From assembly GCA_030639305.1 (NCBI GenBank), contig DAOWCY010000240.1, positions 1 through 10,040 on the forward strand: a DNA stretch of 10,040 nucleotides, read 5' to 3'. Shown here one piece after another: positions 1 through 6,649 of the stretch (positions are counted from its first letter, which is position 1; every line of letters begins with the position of its first letter). A program made the translations under genes and the position numbers. Origin of the DNA: JAGLQA01 sp023135565. Its GTDB lineage: Bacteria > Acidobacteriota > Aminicenantia > UBA2199. Below the pieces are notes generated by a model that saw only the letters and a list, made by a program, of their open reading frames with translations, was not told the DNA's origin and did no database searches.

Positions 1-1
1 A

Positions 2-43
2 ACCCCCGCCGATATCAAGAAAATCGTGACAGGCAAGCCTTGA
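2..43 (+). CDS. Possible C-terminal tail of an upstream gene
   Basis: One frame entering from the left edge is open for 13 codons and ends in TGA at 41-43; it would give a tail ending in ...DIKKIVTGKP. The composition is protein-like, but the other two forward frames are also open for at least eight codons, so this is weak. If real, its stop codon overlaps the -35 box of the next promoter. No function can be assigned. Confidence 0.25.
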   Translation, partial: TPADIKKIVTGKP

Positions 44-68
44 CAATCAACCCCGCATAAAATACAAT
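40..68 (+). promoter_or_regulatory. Sigma70-type promoter for the 83-aa gene
   Basis: TTGACA at 40-45 is a perfect -35 box. A 17-bp spacer separates it from TACAAT at 63-68, one mismatch from the consensus -10. The expected transcription start is near 75, only about 4 nt before the ATG at 79, so the message would have almost no leader and no room for a ribosome binding site. Confidence 0.65.
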
Positions 69-78
69 AATATCTGTT

Positions 79-330
79 ATGAAACTTAAAGAGATTAAAA
101 ACGGTTCAATATATTACAATATCAAAAAGAATAGGCCCGAGCGTGTTATATCCAACACGTTTAGCAGTTCGCGAGTTGTTACAGAATACCACGGAAAACA
201 GCAGCCGGCGGTTCCTACTCGCTATATTAGAATTGCAAACAGTCAGGAGGTGGAAAGATACTTGACTAAAACGAGAAAGGGTAATTTTATGAAATTTTTG
301 GGGAGGTTATTCGCCCCAAGAACTGCCTGA
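79..330 (+). CDS. Small hypothetical protein (83 aa)
   Basis: This is an unrecognised small basic protein with no signal peptide, no membrane segment and no cysteines, so probably cytoplasmic. The N-terminal part (about residues 1-62) alternates charged and beta-prone residues (KEIKNGSIYYNIKKNRPERV, then RYIRIANSQEVERYL) and could be a compact beta-rich fold. The last 20 residues are basic and look less ordered. The ATG at 79 is chosen because it lies just after a good promoter (40-68). There is no Shine-Dalgarno sequence, consistent with a near-leaderless mRNA. A strong terminator at 469-497 ends the transcript, making it a monocistronic unit. No function is inferred. It is more likely a real gene than chance, because promoter, start and terminator agree. 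Confidence 0.6.
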   Translation: MKLKEIKNGSIYYNIKKNRPERVISNTFSSSRVVTEYHGKQQPAVPTRYIRIANSQEVERYLTKTRKGNFMKFLGRLFAPRTA

Positions 331-468
331 AAGGTTTTACTTTTTTACTTTTAGGTAGCCCTGCCTCGGTGGTTTATGCGTTGTTTTGTTGTATTTCCAA
401 CGTAGTTTTTGCCGAGGTGGGGGGATTCTCCTGAGAATGTATTGACCTTATACGTTCCAATTAAAACA
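331..468 (+). other. Structured 3' untranslated stretch
   Basis: This is the non-coding stretch between the small gene and its terminator. It contains a nested imperfect hairpin: CCTCGG 364-369 pairs with CCGAGG 412-417, and inside it CGTTG 379-383 pairs with CAACG 398-402. A separate tight hairpin follows, ATTCTC 425-430 with GAGAAT 433-438. No convincing ORF or second promoter was seen. It could be a folded 3' UTR or a small RNA ending at the terminator; the sequence alone does not decide. Confidence 0.4.
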
Positions 469-497
469 AGCCCGCGGCCAACGCTGCGGGCTTTTTT
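469..497 (+). terminator. Rho-independent terminator
   Basis: A 10-bp stem (AGCCCGCGGC 469-478 with GCTGCGGGCT 483-492, including one G-U pair) closes a CAAC loop. It is followed directly by a six-T run at 492-497. It reads on the plus strand, ends the 83-aa gene's transcript and insulates the next gene. Confidence 0.88.
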
Positions 498-539
498 GTG
501 GTCCATAAAGTTAGGCGTGCCTATGTTTCGAAAAATATA

Positions 540-1346
540 ATGTTTTTGAAAGATTTCTTTAAGAAAGTAAGAGGGAATATTGACCCGGACATTTTAGGAC
601 AAATCACCGGCAATATGGTACTGATCCCTCCTGGTTCTTTCCTGATGGGATCGAATTCCGGGGAAGATAACGAACGCCCTATACATAACGTCCTGGTGGA
701 TGGTTTTTATATGGGAAAATATGAAGTCACCCAAAAAGAGTGGTTTGAAATAATGGGTACTAAACCATGGCATAACCTCAGGTTTTTTTTCGAAGGAGAC
801 CATTACCCGGTGGTGAATGTGAACTGGTACGATGCCCGGGAATTTATCAAAAAACTGGACAAAGTCACAAAAAAAAGATTCAGGCTGCCCACGGAAGCGG
901 AGTGGGAGTATGCTTGCCGGGCCGGTTCTACCTCTAAGTTTTATCACAGTTCTTTTAAGTTGAATCTTCATAAGTATGCCTGGTATCATGATAATGCCTT
1001 TAAGAGCGGTGAGATGTATGGCCACCGAGTGGGGCAAAAAAGGCCGAACAAGTGGGGACTTCACGATATACTGGGCAATGTATACGAATGGTGTTCAGAC
1101 TGGTACAGGAGAAATTATTACAACAAATCCCCTATCAATAATCCCCAGGGGCCCAGGTTCGGGAAAGGCAAGGTGGTTCGCGGTGGGGATTGGGCCAGGA
1201 CCGATTATTTTTTGCGGGTGTCGGCCAGGAGGTATTATTCGCCTCATAATAGGGACTCCTATATCGGTTTCCGGTTGGCCTGCGATTTAGAGGACCAGGG
1301 ACCGCGTGAGCAGGAAGAGGAGGTTTTCCCCTTAGAGGGCACCTGA
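540..1346 (+). CDS. FGE-sulfatase (SUMF1) domain protein, probably non-catalytic
   Basis: About 268 aa if started at the ATG at 540. A GTG at 498 gives 282 aa but lies in the terminator T-run. Neither start has a clear ribosome binding site, and an ATG at 615 right at the domain edge is also possible. The FGE fold is clear: PPGSFLMGS (residues about 30-38), YEVTQ, PVVNVNWYDA, RLPTEAEWEYACRAG (115-129), GLHDILGNVYEWC (173-185), VVRGGDW (212-218) and IGFRLA (242-247). Known FGEs convert a sulfatase cysteine to formylglycine with a Cys pair in the C-terminal part. Here the aligned positions are D222 and V227, so that chemistry is unlikely. Many bacterial members are regulatory or binding domains. 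There is no signal peptide, so it is probably cytoplasmic. A charged acidic tail of about 20 residues follows the domain. It converges on the ATPase/TOPRIM pair; a functional link is not shown. Confidence 0.9.
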   Translation: MFLKDFFKKVRGNIDPDILGQITGNMVLIPPGSFLMGSNSGEDNERPIHNVLVDGFYMGKYEVTQKEWFEIMGTKPWHNLRFFFEGDHYPVVNVNWYDAREFIKKLDKVTKKRFRLPTEAEWEYACRAGSTSKFYHSSFKLNLHKYAWYHDNAFKSGEMYGHRVGQKRPNKWGLHDILGNVYEWCSDWYRRNYYNKSPINNPQGPRFGKGKVVRGGDWARTDYFLRVSARRYYSPHNRDSYIGFRLACDLEDQGPREQEEEVFPLEGT

Positions 1347-1360
1347 TCGCGTTATAAACC

Positions 1361-1424
1361 TTTACCTCCGGCGGCCCTGCCGGGGGCCAAACTTTTGAAA
1401 AAGTTTGAACAAAACTTTTGTTAA
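1361..1424 (+). repeat. Dispersed hairpin repeat, copy A
   Basis: This lies between two convergent genes and consists of three adjoining inverted repeats. The first is GC-rich: CCTCCGGC 1365-1372 with GCCGGGGG 1379-1386, one T-G wobble. The second is AT-rich: CAAACTTTT 1388-1396 with AAAAGTTTG 1399-1407. The third is AACAAAA 1408-1414 with TTTTGTT 1416-1422. Related copies occur at 3371-3453 and 7796-7860 in the same orientation. No T-run follows the main hairpins in either direction, so it is not a classic terminator, although it could still act as a bidirectional one between convergent genes. Confidence 0.8.
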
Positions 1425-1429
1425 ACCAG

Positions 1430-2092
1430 TTACACCGATTCGCAAAAAGAAAAAAACGTTTTTAGTGTTTCTAATTGACCGGGTTTATCTTTTATTCTTT
1501 TTTGTAATGCCTCCACATAGGCGGATTCTCTCACTCCACGGGGATTTTTTTTAGTATAAGGAATGTTTTTTTCTCCAAGCATGCGTTTCAAGTAATCTCC
1601 ATGAAATTGGGCGATGCGATTAAAACCGGGAAACTTCTCCATTATTTCCGGGTCTTTTTCAGATACGTTATAGAATTTCGTATAATCCCGCAGTCGCTCA
1701 TCCTGGGGATTCCGGGGGTATACTTTGCGGTTGCCTAAGAACCAGGTTTCGAAACAGCGGTTTTGTACGATAACCACCAATTCGGCTTTCAACTCGAAAG
1801 AAGCGCCCCGGAATGTTTTGGCGACTTCTTCTTTCCTTTCCTCGACGGTGAATTCATCGGCATCCAGGCAAACCACCAGATGCGAATATTTGCCGCAGTC
1901 GTTTATGTTTTCCGCCGCGTTTTTTACTTCTTCCAGTATCGACGGGTACCCTCCGGCAGTGAATATGTAATAATTCCGGTTTTCCACCTCATCGAAACGT
2001 TCAACTTGCTCGAGGCCGGGCATCAAGTACGAAAGCCATTGGGGATATATTTTTTTCTCAGTAAAACCTTCCACCAGGAAATAGATATTCAT
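1430..2092 (-). CDS. Small TOPRIM-like protein, putative nuclease partner of the ATPase
   Basis: 220 aa. Three features match the TOPRIM-like layout of the RloB / DUF4276 / AriB type. VEG near the N-terminus places the motif-1 glutamate at E8. LVVCLDADE gives the DxD acidic pair D77/D79 plus E80. A conserved-looking NRCFETWFLGN follows at about 111-121, resembling the CFExW segment of RloB-like proteins. TOPRIM folds use the Glu and DxD residues to hold metal for nucleic-acid cleavage; nuclease activity here is inferred. The C-terminal part is basic (KKNPRGVRE). There is no signal peptide or membrane segment. It starts 3 nt after the ATPase stop codon, with GAGGGG about 12 nt upstream as a weak ribosome site inside the ATPase gene, so translation is probably coupled. 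The exact family is uncertain; the pairing with an AAA ATPase is the strongest clue. Confidence 0.75.
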   Translation of the reverse strand: MNIYFLVEGFTEKKIYPQWLSYLMPGLEQVERFDEVENRNYYIFTAGGYPSILEEVKNAAENINDCGKYSHLVVCLDADEFTVEERKEEVAKTFRGASFELKAELVVIVQNRCFETWFLGNRKVYPRNPQDERLRDYTKFYNVSEKDPEIMEKFPGFNRIAQFHGDYLKRMLGEKNIPYTKKNPRGVRESAYVEALQKRIKDKPGQLETLKTFFSFCESV

Positions 2093-2095
2093 ATT

Positions 2096-3328
2096 TTAGC
2101 TGATCCCCTCACTGAATTCTTCCGTATTCAACAGTTGTTTAAAGGCTTCGTGTTTCGATTTTCCTAATTTTAGCTGCTGCGGGGTTTTAGTGGAAACCTT
2201 TGTTCCTTTGCGAACCACCACTTGCCAATGTTTCATGTCGATATTGTTGATAATATAAGGATGGTGGCTGGTAATGATATACTGCAAATCCTTGCCCCGG
2301 TCGATTAGGTTCCCGGCAACCGTGTCGATACAGTTCACTCCCAGGCTGTTCTCGAATTCATCGATTAGTACAACGAATCCGGGGGTCAGTAATTTTATTT
2401 CCGCTATGTGCAGCAGTGTTTTAAACATGCCGTCAGATATTTCACCGGTAGGTATCCAACCGGTGTCGCGTTCTTTTATTTGCAGTTCATATCTTTCTTT
2501 ATCTTCCAATAATTCAAAACGAACATCCTCCACCCGGGGGAAAACATCCTTGAAATCTTCAACGATGTCAACAAACCTTCCATTAAGATACATAGCAGCA
2601 ATAAAAAGTTTAAATATCAAAGCAAAAGGGGCGTCAAGGATTGTTAAAACAAAGAACTTTTCGCTATGAGACATTTTTTCTAAAAAGGGTTCTAAAAAAA
2701 AAAACCTGGATTTTTCCCCCAGTACTTCATCGAGATATCTATTCTCAAGTTCAGGAGCATATCTGGGCATTTCGTTTTTCATTTTTTCATCAAACTCTGA
2801 GGGAATTCTAAATTTTTTTTCACGCTGATAATCGAGAAATGTGATTTTATCAAACGCTTCCTTGACAGGAATAATTTTGTTTTCCGTGGTAAAAAGATTA
2901 AGCACACTCTTATGAGGCGAAATTTTCGGGGCTTCTTTTTTCTCATATATAACGGCGTTTCCCTCTCTCTCAAAAACCAACTCGCCTTCTAAATATAATT
3001 TCTCCATCAACAGCTTTGGTATTTGTTTGAAGCCTACGCCCTCGTTTATATCTTTTTCCTCGAATACCTGTTTGCGCTCCCCTTTAATCGCCTCGAATTC
3101 ACCTATCCAGCGGTAATTCTCATTATTATCACCGGTAAAAGATAAATCCCACTCCACGCCGTTATACACGTCGCCATTGCTAATTTTTACCAATTTCATG
3201 ATAGAATTCAATATCTGGGTCTTTCCTACCCCGGACGCTCCTACCAACAGCGTCAAATCTGAGAATTTCGTAGGTTCCAATTCCCAGGTATGGGCGTTGT
3301 TCTTGAACGATATTTCTTTTATTTTCAT
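2096..3328 (-). CDS. ABC-type AAA ATPase (AAA_15/AAA_21-like)
   Basis: 410 aa. The motifs of SMC/ABC-like nucleotide-binding heads appear in order: Walker A GASGVGKT (30-37), a long variable insert of about 250 residues rich in charged helices, a signature-like GEISDGMFK (295-303), Walker B with catalytic acid FVVLIDEFE (318-326) and a switch histidine motif TSHHPY (353-358). Such proteins dimerise on ATP and gate a partner effector. This is the OLD-type ATPase arrangement, here with the TOPRIM part encoded separately just downstream. The ATG at 3328 fits the N-terminal strand MKIKEISFKN of the family, but no clear ribosome site precedes it. A run of eleven T on the coding strand (plus coordinates 2694-2704) encodes F209-F211 and the start of L212. 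Candidate anti-phage function is inferred from the pairing; transport is excluded by the lack of permease genes. Confidence 0.88.
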   Translation of the reverse strand: MKIKEISFKNNAHTWELEPTKFSDLTLLVGASGVGKTQILNSIMKLVKISNGDVYNGVEWDLSFTGDNNENYRWIGEFEAIKGERKQVFEEKDINEGVGFKQIPKLLMEKLYLEGELVFEREGNAVIYEKKEAPKISPHKSVLNLFTTENKIIPVKEAFDKITFLDYQREKKFRIPSEFDEKMKNEMPRYAPELENRYLDEVLGEKSRFFFLEPFLEKMSHSEKFFVLTILDAPFALIFKLFIAAMYLNGRFVDIVEDFKDVFPRVEDVRFELLEDKERYELQIKERDTGWIPTGEISDGMFKTLLHIAEIKLLTPGFVVLIDEFENSLGVNCIDTVAGNLIDRGKDLQYIITSHHPYIINNIDMKHWQVVVRKGTKVSTKTPQQLKLGKSKHEAFKQLLNTEEFSEGIS

Positions 3329-3370
3329 TGCTTTAGTTTACCACGATTTAAAAATTTTTTCTACTCCAAA

Positions 3371-3453
3371 TTTACCTCCGGCGGCCCCACCACGTGGGGA
3401 AGAGCAGTCCCTGCCGGGGGCCAAACTTTTGAAAAAGTTTGAACAAAACTTCT
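3371..3453 (+). repeat. Dispersed hairpin repeat, copy B, with 24-bp insert
   Basis: Nearly identical to copy A at 1361: same TTTACCTCCGGCGGCC start, same CTGCCGGGGGCC, same AT-rich hairpin (CAAACTTTT 3422-3430 with AAAAGTTTG 3433-3441) and same AACAAAACTT tail. It differs by 24 extra bases at 3387-3410. These create a further hairpin, CCCCAC 3385-3390 with GTGGGG 3394-3399. It lies between the ATPase gene and the end of the efflux pump gene. Confidence 0.8.
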
Positions 3454-3472
3454 TATTATTTAAAATCAAAAA

Positions 3473-3544
3473 CGCTCACACGCTGCCCTTGCCGCGCAGC
3501 GGCTTATCGCCTCCCCGTGCGCACGGGGCCGCGCAGCGGCGGGG
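3473..3544. repeat. GC-rich palindrome cluster after the RND gene
   Basis: Two identical 13-mers GCCGCGCAGCGGC, each a 5-bp stem with a GCA loop, lie at 3491-3503 and 3528-3540. Between them is a perfect 16-bp palindrome CCCCGTGCGCACGGGG at 3513-3528. The last hairpin ends 4 nt from the pump gene's stop codon. No T-run follows in the direction of the pump gene. A 16-base box at 3473-3488 is shared with 7988-8003. It is probably a REP-like mRNA 3'-end element; roadblock or stabiliser function is an inference. Confidence 0.75.
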
Positions 3545-6500
3545 TTATTTTTTTACGCGGGTTTTAATTTTCGAGAAGTAGGTGTAAAGAATAGGCACTA
3601 CAAACAAAGTCAGGAAAGTAGATGCAAACAATCCGCCGATTAACGCAATTGCCATGGGCGAACGCATCTCCGATCCTTCAGTGGTGGAAAGAGCCATGGG
3701 CAGCATACCGATTATGGTTGATAAAGCTGTGATGATAATAGGCCGCAGCCGGGTGACAGCTCCCCTGACTACCGATTCATATTTGTCTTTGCCGGCGCGG
3801 ATAAGCTGGTTGATATAATCCACCATGACAATGCCGTTATTCACCACGATGCCGCCTAACATGATAAATCCCATAAAAGTAACCAAACTGATATTCTTGC
3901 CTGTTAAACCTAACAAAATTACTACGCCGATAAATGCCAGCGGTATGGTAAACATAATAATAAAGGGGAATTTCAGGTTCTCAAACTGCGAGGCCATGAC
4001 CGCATAAACCAACACAATCGCCAACAGCAGAGCCAATAGCATGGTCTGGAAAGATTCCATCATTTCTTTAAACTGACCGCCCATTTCGAAAAAATACCCT
4101 TCAGGAAGACTGCTGAGAACGGGCGCCGCCTTTTCAAACACATCTTCGATAATCTTACTCAAATCCCGGTCCACATAGTTGGCGGTAACGCTCACTTTCC
4201 TGACCTGGTTCTCACGCTCGATCTTGACCGCTCCATAAGAAGGCCTGAATTCAACCACCTGCGACAGGTACGTCCGCGTTCCCATGGGCGTGAAAATGGG
4301 CAGTTTTTTCAAAGCTTCCAGGGTGTCGCGGTCTTTCTCGTCCAAACGCACCCGGATGTCCCGCTCCTCGCCTTCCATCATTACACGCGATACCACTGTG
4401 CCGATGGTATAGGTCTGCACCTGGGACGAAATATCATAAGGCGTAAGCCCCAATTTCGAGGCTTCCTCTTTCTTGATATGCAGTTGTACTTCCGGTTTCT
4501 TTTTCTGCAGGGAGATGGCTACGTCCCGGATTCCTTCCACATCGGAAATAGCCGCTTTGGTCCGTTCCGCTATTTTCTCCAATTTAGTCAGGTCGCGGCC
4601 GAAAAATATCAATTCGATGGGACTGATGGTGCCGCTTGAACCGCCCATACTGGATGCCAAATCCACAAATTCGATGCGACCTTTTTCTAATTCCGGGAAA
4701 TTCCGGCGCCACTGTTCCAATACATCTTTATCCGATATATCCCGTTTGCTGCTGGTTGTCAGGTAGGCCATCAGCGTGGCTTCATAAGAACCGGAGGGGT
4801 TAAAACCGGAGGCCGAATCCTGGGCGTTCTGCTCGCTGATTCCCACACTGACCATGGTGGAAAGAACCTCACTGCTGGTCAGGGACTGTTTTTCTAAGTA
4901 TCGCATCACCCGGTTGGTTTCACTCAAGTTGGTGCCCACCGGCATTTTTAAACGCAAAAATATCATGTTCTGGTCCGATTTGGGCATAAATTCAGCGCCT
5001 AAGAAAACGGCGGCCACTATGGAAGCCACAAAGAGTAACAAGACGGATATCAATACGGTTTTTCGCCGTCTCAGGGCAGTGTGCAGGTACTTCTCATAAA
5101 CAGTACGCAGCCGGATAAACTTGTCCTGGCCTAAACTGACCCGCGTCTGCTTTTTCTCTTTGACGCTCTTCTTTATTTTAAAAAACCAGGAAGCCAGCAT
5201 GGGGATGATGGTTAACGCCACAAACAATGACGAAAGCAGCGCAAAAGATACGGTCAATGCCAGGCCCCGGGAAAGTTTCCCGGCGATCCCGGTGGCAAAC
5301 ATCATAGGAAAAAATACGGCAATGGTAGTTAGCGTAGAAGCGATAATCGCCGTGCCCACTTCGCTGGTGCCTACTCTAGCGGCTTCCAGCGCCGGTTTTC
5401 CCTCTTCTAAATGCCGGAAAATATTTTCGATCACCACGATGGAGTTATCCACCAACATGCCTACCCCTAAAGCCAAACCGGCCAGGGTGATCAAGTTTAA
5501 GGTGTAACCGGTCAGGTACAGGGCGATAAAAGTCGTGATTACCGACAGCGGGATAGCAAAACCGATGGCCAGCGTGGGACGCAGGTTCCTGAGAAAAAAG
5601 AGGATCAACAGCATGGCCAGGAAACCGCCCACCAGGATATTACCGGCGTTTTTAGAAGCCATGATTTCAATGAAACGCGACATGTCGAAGGATATGTTGA
5701 AATGCAAATCTTTATCTAAGGTAGGAATTATTTCGGCCAGGGTGCTTTTCACTCCCCGGGCAACCAGCACCGAATTGGAGCCGGAGCTTTTGGTAATCAA
5801 CATCATGATGCCTTTCTCGCCGTTGATGCGAGTCATGTTACGCACCTCTTTGGAGGTTTCGGACACGGTGGCGATGTCGCGCAGGAATATGGGTTCGCCC
5901 ATCCTGCCGATGCCCACCACCACGTCTTTAATCACTGCCACATTCTTGAATTCCCCGATGGTGCGGATCAAATATTCCTTGTGATTAATATCTAAATACC
6001 CGGAGGGCAGGTTGATGTTGGAAGCCTGGATAGCACGTTCCACCTGGGTGATGGAAAGGCCGCGGGATTCTAATTTGCCCTTGTCTACATTCACCAGGAT
6101 TTCGGCGAATTCGGAAGAAAAAACGATGGCCGAAGCCACGCCTTCCAGGCGTTCTAAGCGGGTGGCCACTTCGTTATCCACATACTCTTTCAATTTTTTC
6201 AAGTCACCTTTACCGCCGGTGATGCCGTACATCATGATGGGCATATCGGAAAAATTAAATTTAAATACTAAGGACTTTTCGGCCCCTTCAGGCAGAAAAT
6301 TCTCTAAGAAGCCGATCTTATCCCGCACGTCCTGGGCGGCAAAATCCAGGTTGGTGTCGGATTCGAACTCCACCATAATAATAGACATGGCTTCCTGGGA
6401 AATAGAGCTGATCTCTTTGACGTTGGTGACCGTGGATATCCACTGTTCTAAAGGCCGGGTGATATTTTGTTCCATATCTTCGGAAGAGACGCCGGAATAA

Positions 6501-6649
6501 TTGGTCACTACCGAAACAAAGGGCGCTTCCATGTCGGGGAACATATCCAATCCCAACTTGTTGAAAGAGATGACGCCCAGGATAACGATTACCACCACTA
6601 TCATGGATATGGTTACCCGCCGCCGGATTGAAAAATCGACTATCTTCAT
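3545..6649 (-). CDS. RND efflux pump, inner-membrane permease (HAE1/AcrB type)
   Basis: 1034 aa, full length for the family. It is the proton-driven inner-membrane component that passes substrates to the adaptor and TolC-like channel. TM1 is about residues 12-30. The first periplasmic half is followed by the TM2-TM6 block (about 335-490), TM7 near 532-552, the second periplasmic half and the TM8-TM12 block (about 868-1027). The TM4 relay motif GVGMLVDNSIVVIENI keeps one Asp (D401) and has N402 at the second position. TM10 reads GGIVVNNGIVMVDY, with Asn where AcrB has its relay Lys. Both variants are common in HAE1 pumps outside the Enterobacteria. The start ATG overlaps the adaptor's TGA (ATGA, 6646-6649) and is preceded by GGAGAAG at 6654-6660. 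Substrate cannot be told from sequence; drugs, lipids or solvents are possible. Confidence 0.97.
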   Translation of the reverse strand: MKIVDFSIRRRVTISMIVVVIVILGVISFNKLGLDMFPDMEAPFVSVVTNYSGVSSEDMEQNITRPLEQWISTVTNVKEISSISQEAMSIIMVEFESDTNLDFAAQDVRDKIGFLENFLPEGAEKSLVFKFNFSDMPIMMYGITGGKGDLKKLKEYVDNEVATRLERLEGVASAIVFSSEFAEILVNVDKGKLESRGLSITQVERAIQASNINLPSGYLDINHKEYLIRTIGEFKNVAVIKDVVVGIGRMGEPIFLRDIATVSETSKEVRNMTRINGEKGIMMLITKSSGSNSVLVARGVKSTLAEIIPTLDKDLHFNISFDMSRFIEIMASKNAGNILVGGFLAMLLILFFLRNLRPTLAIGFAIPLSVITTFIALYLTGYTLNLITLAGLALGVGMLVDNSIVVIENIFRHLEEGKPALEAARVGTSEVGTAIIASTLTTIAVFFPMMFATGIAGKLSRGLALTVSFALLSSLFVALTIIPMLASWFFKIKKSVKEKKQTRVSLGQDKFIRLRTVYEKYLHTALRRRKTVLISVLLLFVASIVAAVFLGAEFMPKSDQNMIFLRLKMPVGTNLSETNRVMRYLEKQSLTSSEVLSTMVSVGISEQNAQDSASGFNPSGSYEATLMAYLTTSSKRDISDKDVLEQWRRNFPELEKGRIEFVDLASSMGGSSGTISPIELIFFGRDLTKLEKIAERTKAAISDVEGIRDVAISLQKKKPEVQLHIKKEEASKLGLTPYDISSQVQTYTIGTVVSRVMMEGEERDIRVRLDEKDRDTLEALKKLPIFTPMGTRTYLSQVVEFRPSYGAVKIERENQVRKVSVTANYVDRDLSKIIEDVFEKAAPVLSSLPEGYFFEMGGQFKEMMESFQTMLLALLLAIVLVYAVMASQFENLKFPFIIMFTIPLAFIGVVILLGLTGKNISLVTFMGFIMLGGIVVNNGIVMVDYINQLIRAGKDKYESVVRGAVTRLRPIIITALSTIIGMLPMALSTTEGSEMRSPMAIALIGGLFASTFLTLFVVPILYTYFSKIKTRVKK

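Noticed and set aside
511..541. TATAAT at 536-541 as a promoter for the FGE gene
   Set aside because: No acceptable -35 box lies at a 16-18 bp distance, and the hexamer overlaps the preferred ATG. It could only serve the later start at 615.
594..1064. Minus-strand 156-codon open frame opposite the FGE gene
   Set aside because: It is an antisense shadow; the plus-strand frame carries the full set of FGE motifs.
1180..1280. C-terminal FGE segment rich in Tyr, Asn, Asp and Ser, reminiscent of a diversity-generating retroelement variable region
   Set aside because: No reverse transcriptase gene and no template-like near-repeat were seen in the window. A 21-residue tail follows the domain, and ordinary FGE proteins often show the same composition here. 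A genome search for an adenine-mismatched copy of 1180-1280 would settle it.
1361..1424. Repeat copy A as a simple rho-independent terminator of the convergent genes
   Set aside because: The strong GC-rich stem is not followed by a T-run in either direction, and the same element also occurs inside an operon (copy C), where termination would be harmful.
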